64,000 nucleotides of DNA from contig CATNEN010000025.1 of the NCBI GenBank assembly GCA_950097015.1, positions 1,705,001 through 1,769,000 of the forward strand. Direction: 5' to 3'. This DNA is from Macrostomum hystrix (taxonomy: Eukaryota > Platyhelminthes > Macrostomidae). Under the pieces are notes generated by a model. It saw nothing but the letters and a program-made list of their open reading frames with translations, had not been told where the DNA came from and did not search any database. Both the position numbers and the translations under genes were made by a program. This document shows positions 24,755 through 35,544 of this stretch, in pieces. Numbering within the stretch: position 1 is the first letter of the stretch; each line of letters begins with the position of its first letter.

Positions 24755-25067
24755 ATTATCCATTGGTGACTACAGGGGAGGTTGTAGCCTTGTGGTTAGA
24801 GCGTCGGACTGACGACTTGAAGGTAGGGGGTTCGATTCCTGACTCTACTGGAACAATTGTGTCCTTTAGCAAGACACTTAACTCTGCATTGCTTCAGTTC
24901 ACCCAGCTGTTAAATGGGTACCAGCATTAGTTGAGGTAATTGAAGTTGGGTGTGGCGTCCCCCCAGTCCATGGACTGAACAGCTGTACGCAGCCTTCAGA
25001 TGCGCCCCAATTGTCCCAATTTGGGGCAGGTGTAAACAATTATTATTATGTATTATCATTGACTACA
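24755..25067 (+). mobile_element. tRNA-derived SINE, copy 2, with target-site duplication
   Basis: The head carries box A (TAGCCTTGTGGTTAGAG) and box B (GGTTCGATTCC). The body matches copies 1 and 3 (TTTAGCAAGACACTTAACTC, TTCAGTTCACCCAGCTGTTA) and it ends in an ATT-rich tail. The flanks carry a direct repeat: ATTATCCATTGGTGACTACA before the element (24755-24774) and ATTATCATTGACTACA after it (25052-25067), identical except for small gaps. That is the hallmark of LINE-driven retroposition. This is the most complete copy in the window. Confidence 0.88.
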
Positions 25068-25182
25068 TATAAAGACGTAGTAACCATGGTATTTTGGTAA
25101 CTGAATAATCTGTGAGACCAAATGAATGATCACCGTTATTATATACAGGATTTGGATTAGGACACATAGGATTGCATTTAGT

Positions 25183-25745
25183 ATGAATTTATTATAGGAT
25201 TGGAATAACGATCTATATAGGACTGGGATTCAGACAGAATGGATTGGGATTAGGATCGATCGATTTAGGATTAGGATGGATAGGATTGGGATTATAGTAG
25301 ATAGGTTTGGGATTATGGTAATAGGATTGGGATTGTGATAGATAGGATTGGCATTATGATAGATAGAATGGGGATTATTATAGATAGGATTGAGATTATG
25401 ATATATAGGATTGGGATTATGATAGATAGGTTTGGGATTATGGTAATAGGATTGGGATTGTGATAGATAGGATTGGCATTATGATAGATAGGATTGTGAT
25501 TATGATAGATAGGATTGGGATTATGGTAGAAAGGATTGGGATTTTGATAGATAGGATTGGGATTATGATAGATAGGATTGGGACTCTGATATATAGGATA
25601 GGGATTATGATAGATAGGATTGGGATTATGATAGATAGGATTGGGATTATGATAGATAGGATTGGGACTCTGATATATAGGATAGGGATTATGATAGATA
25701 GGATTGGGATTATGATAGATAGGATTGGGATTATGATTGATAGTG
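25183..25745. repeat. Minisatellite, 21-bp unit, about 26 copies
   Basis: The unit is GGATTGGGATTATGATAGAT plus A, irregular at the left edge and regular after about 25440. A block with GGGACTCTGATATATAGGAT recurs near 25570 and 25669, showing a roughly 99-105 bp duplication. Open frames on both strands are repeat readings. Confidence 0.93.
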
Positions 25746-26485
25746 TTGTGATTGGAGTATATAGGATCATGATTTATATTGGGACGATTGGATCAGATAG
25801 AAAAGATAAGATTAGCATTGAGAGGACATGACAAGCATGAAAAAAGCATCAGATTATCAACGCAAAACTTGTTAAACTGGCCTGGATTCTCACAATGTCA
25901 AGTATCTTGACTGTTTAGATTGGTAATTCCCATGACTTTTTTGCTTTGATCATTTGCTTCTGATAAATCTCTGGCAGTTAGCATCTTTGATCACAATTTT
26001 GAGACGTGCCTTGATGCCTCTAAGCGCCCAGTTTGGGAGTGGCCCTTGAGCAGTAAACGGAAACTAACTCAGAAGAGCCCAAAGCTATAAAAAATCTCTT
26101 GCTGTTCAATATTACGTGCACAAAGGCCTTCATGGAACCAATATGGATTGGCTACTGATTTTGTGCATTTTTAAACAGGTAAATTAGTTCAATTGTGCCC
26201 CACCTGGTGCCCATTATGGAGAGAGACAGTTGAATATGGCTAACTTATTGCACTGGTGCAATCTTTTGAAGTTTTGATCTCCCTTTTACTTTGACGACAT
26301 CTGACTTTGAATTAGATCAGCTTCTCAGAATTTGCCGTTTTGAGTTTACCTGCATTCTTCTGTAATTAAAGTAACCCTTATATTGGACTGCGCTGTATGA
26401 GTTACGAATTAGAAAATAGCATCATTTGGGTGCGGCTTTCAACGACTCTGCATTCAAGCTTTCGATGCTTGTGTAGACACCACAG
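25746..26485. other. Spacer, nothing recognised
   Basis: Unique sequence. A 25-bp stretch near 26156 (GATTTTGTGCATTT) resembles one near 15855 and may be a small dispersed repeat. No gene is supported. Confidence 0.35.
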
Positions 26486-27372
26486 AGTTGATTGATGGAT
26501 TGGATGGAGAGTTGATTGATTGGATGGAGAGATGATTGATGGATTGGATAGAGAGTTGATTGATGGATTGGACGGAGAGTTGATTGATGGATTGGATGGA
26601 GAGTTGATTGATGGATTGGATGGAGAGTTGATTGATGGATTGGATAGAGAGTTGATTGATGGATTGGATGGAGAGTTGATTGATGGATTGGATGGAGAGA
26701 TGGTTGATGGATTGGATGGAGAGATGGTTGATGGATTGGATGGAGAGATGGTTGATGGATTGGATGGAGAGTTGATTGATGGATTGGACGGAGAGTTGAT
26801 TGATGGATTGGATGGAGAGTTGATTGATGGATTGGATAGAGAGTTGATTGATGGATTGGACGGAGAGTTGATTGATGGATTGGATGGAGAGTTGATTGAT
26901 GGATTGGATGGAGAGATGGTTGATGGATTGGATGGAGAGATGGTTGATGGATTGGATGGAGAGATGGTTGATGGATTGGATGGAGAGTTGATTGATGGAT
27001 TGGACGGAGAGTTGATTGATGGATTGGATGGAGAGTTGATTGATGGATTGGATAGAGAGTTGATTGATGGATTGGATAGAGAGTTGATTGATGGATTGGA
27101 TAGAGAGTTGATTGATGGATTGGAAAGAAAGTTGATTGATGAATTGGGTGGAGAGTTGATTGATGGATTGGATGGAGAGTTGATTAATGGATTGGATGGA
27201 GAGTTGATTGATGGATTTGATAGAAAGTTGATTGATTGATTGGATGGAGAGTTGATTGATGGATTGGATGGAGAGTTGATTGATGGATTGGATAAAGGTT
27301 TGCTTGATAGATCGGATAGAGAGTTGTTTTGATGGATTGGGTGGAGAGTTGTTTGATAGTTTGGATAGAGAG
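26486..27372. repeat. Minisatellite, 24-bp unit with 216-bp higher-order repeat
   Basis: The unit is GATTGGATGGAGAGTTGATT plus GATG, about 37 copies. A run of three GAGATGGTTG variant units starts at about 26694 and again at about 26910, exactly 216 bp (nine units) apart. The 239-codon frame reading GLDGELID is an artefact of the 24-bp period. Confidence 0.96.
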
Positions 27373-29009
27373 AAAAGTTTACTTCAAAGAGAGATATATA
27401 TTATTATCACATTTTTAAGAAGATTGAGATCGACATTCGAATGAGAATAGATAGGGAGACGTTGCTGAACGGCACAGAATTGATTGTCAGCTCGTATATC
27501 TAGGGCCAACATTGACTAGAGCCGCATATAATTTAAGTAAACGTTTTGTGGGATATGCCTGCAACGGTGAAAATTAGTTTACCCTTGCTTGCTAAATTTT
27601 CCCACGGAATACTTTCGCATGAGCAGCATTAAGGACAGTTTTCCCTACATGTCTCAACTTTTGTGCGAGTTTGTAGAAAGAAAAAGAGAGCAAGATTTAA
27701 TCGTCTCTAGACTTTCTTATATCCTGTATGCAAATTTGTACTCTTAATTGTACCGCCCACTGTATCTTCACTGCGTAAATGTGTGGGGGAAGAGAAAGCA
27801 AAAAAATTATCTTCCTAGCTAATCATGTTATTGCGCGCGTGTAAATATTTTTTTGTGGATTTCCTAAGACATGCAAAAGCCGTGCTTTATAGTGTACAAA
27901 TATTACGGAAGCTTGCTTGATATCCTTCTTTTGTTGCGCATTATACCATGCTTTGAAAACAATAATGCATGGTCGAGCTAATGGAATATACAATTGCATA
28001 ATTTGAAGTAAATCAGTGCTAATATTAATTTTGTACAAGTTGCTACGAGTATTTATTTGTGTACGGATTTGTTTTTCCTATTATCTAATCACAATCCCTT
28101 ACCAGCTGTTAGTACTCCAACCCATTTTACAAGTGTCAATTGTATTGCAAAGTAATGTTGTAGCCGCATGTCACGGCTGTCAAACCAAAAATGGATTGCT
28201 CAAGGTAATTTAGCGCTCCAAATATTTTACTCTTTGAGCCCTCTCAGCTGACACCTGGCAGACCAAAAAGAAATTTCGTGTGTTTTATAATCAATTCATT
28301 TTTTGTACAAATATAGAAATATTTAATTTTAATCGTTTTACTTGCAGAAAAATCATTCAAACAATTTTTTCTGTTTATATAAAAATTTAAAAAAGTTTTA
28401 AATGTTTAGATCTGAGTTCACTAAAATAACAAAAAATAATCTATAAAGACAGAAGATTTGTTTTACAAGTTTACGTTCAAAAAATAGAAGATTGATTTGG
28501 GCATTCGTAAAGCCAATTCGTAAAGCCAAAGCGAGTTCGCGTGTATATTACTTCTGCTTTATTAAATTATTAAACATGGTTATATATATTGGTTGTAACC
28601 TAAAATATAACAATTCGATTTTTATATTCATAGTTTTTTTCAAAATTTAAATTGTTTAATAGAAATTATATATATGTTTATATATTAATTAAGACTACTA
28701 TCTTATTTTTATATCGGTGCAGGTCTTCAGGCCTACAGGGCAACAGCCCCTCAGCTATACACATAATATAATATAGTCTACTAGCTTTTTTTGCCCGTTG
28801 TTTTTGGGGCAGAAATTTAAAGCAAAGCAGTAAGCAATTCACGTCTCTGTATTAACTTTATAGTGAAGGTCACCATTTATTTATTTACTGCATTAATAAA
28901 AAGTGAAGAGTTAGTTTAAGGGCGTTTTAAGTAAAAAATAAGTGAAAAGTTTGTCCAAACAGCCCCCTCTTGATTACTTCTTTAGAAACATGTCTATTAG
29001 CCACTCCTC
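27373..29009. other. AT-rich spacer, no supported gene
   Basis: About 1.6 kb of AT-rich sequence. Homopolymer A/T runs are frequent between 28260 and 28700. No domain, RNA gene or transposon terminus was seen. Confidence 0.45.
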
Positions 29010-29017
29010 TATACAGT

Positions 29018-29291
29018 CAGTGGCAGATCCAGGAATTTTGTTTTGGGGCGGTCTGTCAGGGGAGCGCCATGAGAATCACAGAGGGGGTGCCAGCGGCCGA
29101 AAAAGGGCGCCAGGAGCTAAGAAAGGGCGCCAGCGGCTGAAAAACGGGAGCCAGCGGCTGAAAAAGGGGCACCAGCGGCCGAAAAGGGGCGCCAGTGCTG
29201 CGACTGGCGCCCCTGGTGGGGGCATCTTATTCCCATGATTAAAATTTTGGGGGGGGCGACTGCCCCCCGCCCCCCCCTAAATCTGCCTCTG
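29018..29291. mobile_element. Non-autonomous hAT-type MITE with 8-bp TSD
   Basis: A 274-bp element begins CAGTGGCAGATCCAGG and ends in the near-inverse CCTAAATCTGCCTCTG. It is flanked on both sides by the same octamer TATACAGT (29010-29017 and 29292-29299). An 8-bp target duplication with CAG-type terminal inverted repeats fits the hAT superfamily. The interior is GC-rich with four or five short repeats of the GCGCCAGCGGC type and encodes no transposase. The short plus-strand frame crossing it is not a gene. Confidence 0.85.
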
Positions 29292-29399
29292 TATACAGTA
29301 TGCATGTACACGCGTATGCATAAGGAAAATAGCCATGGCATAACAATGTCAAAGAAACAAAATTAAACTGTTTCAGAGTTCAGAGTTAGACAGGTCAAG

Positions 29400-30668
29400 G
29401 TCAATTCGTGACTACTTTTCTATTAATTGCTTGCGAGTCACCTCAAGGCCTGGGGATACACCACATTCTTCGTTCTTCCCCTTGGTGCGAAAATGAATAG
29501 GCCAGCTAGAGTTCCAACACGGGAGCAGGCGACATAAAGCTGCCCATGCGAGAAGCAAGGAGTCTCCAGGTTGATGCCAGCCACCTTCAGCGACTGTCCC
29601 TGAGCCTTGTTAATAGTCATCGCAAAGCACACTCTCACAGGGAACTGCAGTCGCTTGAACTGAAATGGCAGGTCCGTGGGGATAATTGGAATCCGGGGAA
29701 TGAACACAGACTCTCCTCTGCCAGATCCAGTCATTATCGTGGCCTCAATCACGTGTGGGAAGAGCCGCCTGACTATCAGTCTGGTGCCGTTACACAGCCT
29801 TGGCGCCTTCAGGTTGCGGAGGAGCATAATTGGTGCCCCAACTTTCAGCTGCAAGTTGTGTGATGGAGTTCCAGGAGGATCTAGAGAGTTCAGAAACTCA
29901 ACAGGATACTCCACAGCAGTGTCATCAGTCAACGTTGTATCAATTGACTTGTAGGTGAAAACTGCACCTGGCAACTCCTGAAGCAGTTGGTAGTTAATTT
30001 CGTTGGTGGCATCATTTCTAGGACACAGAATTGCCCTCTCTGACAGCCAGTCAACGCCAGCCTCTCTTCTATCCCAGGCTGGCTGGAGAGAAATATTGAC
30101 CGGAAAGCCCTGCGCACTGGGACGCCACCGCACTCACCGCACTCAGTCTCAGTGCTGCTTGGGGGCCAGTAGACAGTCTAGGGGTCTGGGCTGTGTACAT
30201 TCACGGCTTGAAATACAATGTACAGTCTGGGGCTTCGGCGCCCGGGGAAGGGAGGGGGTGGCTGTAATAAAATTTGGCCCGCAGAGTGGTGGAGGGAAGT
30301 TGGGGTGGCTGTCCTCGGAAAACAAAAAGTGACTCACTTTGAGATGATGCAGCTTTGCTCTGGATTGAGTAGAGATGTTCAAAATTGACAGCATTGTTGG
30401 AAAACATGTAAAGTGTAAGTGGATCAAATTTGGAGAAAATCTGACAAATTGGGGCGACGATATGTCAAATTGAGTGATTTTTTGACGATTTTTGAGCAGG
30501 AAGGAAATGATTTTTCGGGAATTTGAGTAGCCTATTGCAGTCAGCATAGGTGGTTTTAGGTATGTGCAAAGTTTGGTGCAATTTGGTTGAGCGGTTTCGG
30601 CGTCTATAAAGACAAAAGGTTGCACACACACACACAGACAGAGTTTTCACTTTTATATATATAGATAA
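29400..30668 (-). mobile_element. Internally deleted Helitron/Helentron-like element
   Basis: Read on the minus strand, the element opens at about 30668 with ATCTATATATATAAAAGTGA, followed by a GT-rich run and the motif TTTATAGACGCCGAAACCGC. I recognise this as a typical left-end arrangement of Helitron2/Helentron-type elements in invertebrates. About 530 bp later it runs directly into the last part of a Helitron helicase frame (30133-29438). The Rep nuclease and N-terminal helicase are absent, so the copy is non-autonomous. The exact 3' end, somewhere below 29438, was not located. Confidence 0.72.
29438..30133 (-). pseudogene. Helitron PIF1-like helicase, C-terminal fragment
   Basis: The frame is 231 codons. 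Recognisable PIF1/Helitron motifs in order are ERAILCPRNDATNEIN (about residue 32), LKVGAPIMLLRNL, NGTRLIVRRL, IPRIPIIPTDLPFQFKRLQF, then AMTINKAQGQSL and LYVACSRVG, the terminal helicase motifs. Walker A and B and all upstream Helitron domains are missing. An in-frame TGA lies immediately before the first codon (GTG), so the frame is a truncated remnant and not a complete host PIF1. Family assignment is secure from the motif series. Activity is not expected. Confidence 0.88.
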
Positions 30669-32999
30669 ATAGGCCTATTAGGCTCCTACTCTATATATGA
30701 TATAAAAATATTCTAGCTTTGTTGAAAGTGTTCCCAATGTGGCATATTTCATTCAGTATCAGCTGTGGTCTGTCACCTTGTTTGCAATGACCATTATAGC
30801 CTATTCCAATATAGGCCTATTCCAATTAAGTTATGTTTTTAATAAAATGGTTATTTTCATATTGAGTATTTAGGTTGTTTGAGGCTAATTCATATATCCT
30901 AGGTTGATTCATATTGAGGTAGTTTTTTTTATAAAAAAAGCTACATTATTTTACAAATTTCATGAGCTTCATACATGTCACATGTGCAACCTCCCAAATC
31001 TTAGCCGGCTGTGCAACTTAGTTTTTGCTCTCATTTGTGACTTAGTTCGTTTCATTGCTCTATATACGACTTAGTTTGCTCTCATTTGCTTTCTTTTTCT
31101 CTCCCCTTTTTCCTTTTCTTCACGCCTTCCTTTTTTGTCCCTTGGTCCCCCCTTTGATTTTTTTGCCCTTGGTCAATTGGTTTTTGCAACTTACCTTGCT
31201 TGGCCCTTGTTTCACCAGGCCAGTTCGGCCAGGTCGGCCGGGTGTTGCGCATGTATGATGAGCTTTATTTAAAAGCAAGACTTATTCACTTTGTCTTTAT
31301 TGAATACTTATAAGTTCACTCATAGTTTATTGCTTGTAAACTAAAAGTGGATAGCTATAAAAGTGGATATGCCAAAAGTGGATATCTTTGCTATGCTAAG
31401 TCTATATACATTTGAAGGTTGAAGGTCTATATAGGTTGAAACTAGTTTGTACGCCAACTTGATTTACTTATACAAATGCATGCCAATAACCATTGAAGAC
31501 ACTAAACTAGTTTGGTTTACAGGCCACTTTCCAAATTATAGATAGTGAAAACTTTAGCATGAAGCACACTCTATTAACAGCTTTATTGTATTAATGACAT
31601 CTCAAATTGTGTTTGATTTATCAGAAAAGGTTAAATATTTCAAGTTGTCATTTTCTTAAGAAAGTTGTTATAAATAATTATCTTATCAGTGTTTTGTCTA
31701 GTTGTTCACTTCAGTGCCTAAATATATGTTAGTTTTATTTCCATTATGTTGTGAAATATTAGAAAAATATCTGAAAAATACACCTTGCTCAACTGTTATA
31801 ATTTTTAATTGTTTTAATAAAAAAATGTTTTTTTTATTTTTGTTAGTAGCTCTTTGCTTTTCCATAGACATTATACGGATACCATAGTCCAGAAGGTAGA
31901 CTGTATGCTGAACTAGTTAGGCATACATTTGGGTCTTCAATGGCTGTTAGCATACACTTGTCATACATTCAAACATGTAAATCAAGTTTGGCATACAAAT
32001 GAGTTTAACCTGTCATGTATAGACATATAATATAGCAATCTACTTGGAATATGCTAACACCAAGTTGCAAGTTACCTTATATGTGACAATTCAATAAAAT
32101 AAATAAATCTTGTAAAATCATTTTTGCTTTTAAACTGGCTCTGTAAAGATCTCTTTTACTTTAACTTTTCTTTTGTTTTGAATTGGTGTACAGGCATACA
32201 CTTAGCAGAAATTTTGGGAGTTGCATACAAAAAAGGTAATTTTATTTTGGTATACACAATGCCATGATATGGTCTATGGTACAGAGACAACATTACTTAG
32301 ACATATTTTTAATCTATTTTAGTCTGATGTGCAACAAATTAGCAGTAAAGACTGTTAAATAAAAACAAATGTTGTATTTTGAACTTCTAAGAATATTTAT
32401 TTATAAAATATGTTTGTAAGAAACCTAATAGCAAAAGTAGTTTGCACATTAATTTTAATTTTTGGTGAGTGAATGTTTTTCGATAGTAATGTGTTGGTCC
32501 AAATATGGAAAAGAAAAGAAATTCAAACATTTTTGCTACTGAAACTAATTCCTAAAATAAATACTAGGATTATTGCCTCATTTGTTGAATAGTCAGTTAT
32601 CCTCTAACTTCTTCAACCTTTGTCCTAAAGAAATTGAAAATAAACAGCCCATGAAAATACAAGATCTGATAGTTATCTGGCCTGGACATCTTTCCAGGCC
32701 AGAACATGGCACCCCTGGGGAAACATTAGAAATTACTTCTTTAAACAATCCTAAGAATCTCTTTTAAAAGAGATTTCTCTACTTGGGCTGTCTAACAGAA
32801 GCTGGTCTAAAATCCCCAAGATTTCCTATGGTTGTTAGTATATAAAGTAATTTGTATTTTACAAGGAAATTCTCAGCCATCTTAATTTATTAGATATCAG
32901 TGTCTTTTCTTTTAAAGAAGTATAAAAACTAGGTTTAAGCTATTGACAATGGGTTAAAAAAGACGAAACTGTTTTATGATGTGGAGTGTGCTGCGGGAA
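30669..32999. other. AT-rich spacer, no supported gene
   Basis: Long AT-rich stretch with several short related phrases around 31900-32250 (GCATACA, CATACATT, TGGCATAC) that could be a decayed repeat family. No protein-like frame, splice structure or clear element ends. Confidence 0.4.
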
Positions 33000-35239
33000 T
33001 CGAGTGGGAATGAGAGCCAGCAGAATTTTTCATTTTTTTAGTATCCAATAATTGCGACCCACATAGCAGCTGGCCACAAACAAGATCATTAATCTTAGGG
33101 CCGGGTTTGGGGCGGCGGTGAATTGAGTAGCCGTCGAATCCCTTTTCCCTGGATCTGTCTAGACCCCTGTAGGAATGACTGATCGCGGCCATAACTTTTA
33201 TGGTATGAGTTGTTTAGGTCATAATTCCCCTCCAAACCGCGATCAGATATCGGGAATCACTCGGGCGTTATGAGTGATCATTAATTCTTCATGTCCCCAC
33301 TTCTTTACAGTATTCGAGCCCAGCTCGACTTTATGACCTTCCTCCTTTTAGATACATGTAAATGTCACTGTAGGCAGGTCGGCGCCTGCGCTTCCCATTG
33401 TCCCGGCGGAGTAACAATCATTGGCCGTCTGCCGGCGGCTGCTCTCGGAGAGCATCTGTCGTTTCCCGCCGTCGGTTCATTGGGTAATCGGGGCGGCTCA
33501 TCGCCGCTTCGACTCCCCGTTGACAGGCTGGCGTGAATGCGGGCTGTTTTGATGGATGTCGGGGTTGGCGTGCTGCAAGACTATTTAAGCAAGCGCGCCG
33601 CGCTGCTCCCTCTAGGACCTCGACCTTCCCGGCGGACTATCTCCGACCTTCTTCTCCCCCGCCGGACTTACCTTTGCCGGGCCGGACTCCCACCGGACCC
33701 AGGACACTTACTCCGGACCCAATTCCCCCACATAGGGCTTAGACCCTAGAGCTATAAGCTCAGACCAGCGCTCACAGGCCCATTGCCTGCTCCCATCCCC
33801 CTTGTAGCGACAGCCACCTCTTAGGTGAGCCCTCTAATTGAGCCTTTGAGCTCCTGGTGTGTTGGCCCCTGCCAGCATCGCAATAAGCTTTCCCTTCTCC
33901 GTCCTCGCTAATCTTGCCCGTCCCACCCCCGAGAACTACGGGATTGCAGCACGCGGCCGATCGACCTCCGGATAAGTAACCCGCGCAGCGGTTTCTAATT
34001 GCTAATCCTAAGGGACTACTCATTAAGTTAGGCGGCACTTTAGTGGGCAAGGGTTAGGACCTGTGGCTTAATAAACGTTACCACTCTAGCCAATCAACTT
34101 TACTTTAGGCCAATTTAAAGCACAATTTAAATCCCCTCATTCTGTGTCCGCCTCCATGTTTTATTTATCCGTTAGACAGCCCTCCGAGATGAGTGGCTAA
34201 TCTCCTAGGGGGTGGGCTCTGGTGATGCCGAGCTGAAGGCTGCGGTAGGAAGGCAACTGTACGTGCGCATAAGAGTAATAGGGAGCTAGGGGTTCGCGGG
34301 CAGATGCGGAGCGTAGCATGTGCACCTCTGCCCGGGTGTGGGGGATTCCTTGGCGGGCTTTCCTCTCTTCCCGGCAGATCAAAGGGGTACGTGCCAAACT
34401 CCCTTGCCAATGGAGTTCCCCTTCTTTTCCCCCTCCTCTCGCAACTGCCGCCACAGGGGCGGGAGCGAGGTTTAAGTAATCAGCGCTTGCGTAATCACTT
34501 AGCCAGTGTTCTGCTTAATCTCTCCAGCCTCTGATTTCCTCAACTCACACAGATTCGGTTTGTTAGTTGCTTAATGTGTAGTCTGCAGTCTAATGTATAG
34601 AATGTGTCTGATGCCTTATGAGTAGGATTCCGGCTATGGATTCTCATTCGAGTTCTTAGTACCACCTTTCTAGACCCCTGTAGCGTGAATTCAGGAATCC
34701 CCTTTTGAGGCGTGTCTCGATCCATTCTGGGGCTCTCACCCCAGTCTAAAACGGAAGTTGCAGAATGCCCTATTTTTCGGCTTGTCTAGATCTGCGTGAT
34801 AAACTAGGAGCTGTGTACTCCGGGGACCCAAGTTCCCAAATGCCTGCGGTGGCAACGTAGGCGCATTGGGTGGTGGCGCTACCCTCGATCAACTATCCGC
34901 TTTGCCGATAGCCGTTCCGCAGTTCTGTGACAGGAGCCTAGGCCGATTCGACCACCGCTACCAAGGTTAGGAGTCAGTTGCGCACGCACTACTGGCGACA
35001 GTAGACTAGTTAGCCCTGTCCTGTCCGATTCCGGGCAGTCCGACACCTCTCCTTAGACTTTTAGCCGGTTTCGAGCACTGCTTGGGGTAGGCACGGCAGT
35101 CATGCCTGTGGCCTATGGGACGAGTGGGACTGGCCAGCCTGAGGCCGATAGGACCACTCCCTGCATCCGCTGAACCTCCTTCTCTCTCTCCCTTCATCTC
35201 CTCTCTCTCTCCGCGGCATTCCGCGTGTAGCTAGGCGGA
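33000..35239. other. GC-rich block, function unknown
   Basis: Composition changes sharply from the AT-rich DNA before it. No frame has a recognised domain. It contains a TATTTAAG box (33582-33589) followed by GC-rich sequence, and an AATAAA near 34068. That pairing could be an LTR-like transcription unit or a promoter-proximal region for the gene starting at 35545. I looked for long terminal direct repeats and found only a short shared TCTAGACCCCTGTA (about 33158 and 34671), too little to call an LTR element. Confidence 0.35.
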
Positions 35240-35542
35240 TATTTAAGTCGACTCTGTCGCCCGCCTTAGGCCGGAGTCTTCTCTCAAGAGGGCAGGTCAG
35301 CGCTTGCAAAACACCTATCCATTTCATTTATAAATATGCACAAATAGAATTGTAAGTATGTGATGTCATATATTTAAATTTAAGCAGCAGCAATGAGCAA
35401 TAGCAATTTCAAAACAGACTTTGCACTTACCCTGAGCTTAATAGAAGTTGACAATTTACATTTACAGAATAAAAAATTCTAAAGAACAAAGTATTTTCAT
35501 ATACTAGTCTTTTCTAAAAAATAGTAACTTTTTTAGTTTCAG
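35240..35542 (+). promoter_or_regulatory. Candidate promoter and 5' UTR intron of the first paralogue gene
   Basis: TATTTAAG at 35240-35247 could be a TATA box. About 100 bp on lies a strong donor GTAAGTATG (35352), and a pyrimidine-rich acceptor TTTTTTAGTTTCAG ends at 35542, two bases before the start codon. This would give a short 5' UTR exon. Alternatively, the acceptor two bases before ATG could receive a spliced leader. Confidence 0.4.
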
Positions 35543-35544
35543 CC

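Noticed and set aside
29546-30332. Plus-strand frames opposite the helicase fragment
   Set aside because: The minus strand contains a clear run of PIF1/Helitron motifs, so these are complements.
33190-34990. LTR retrotransposon
   Set aside because: A TATA-like box, an AATAAA and a TGGCGACAG near 34992 were suggestive, but I found no long direct repeats, gag/pol frame or target duplication.
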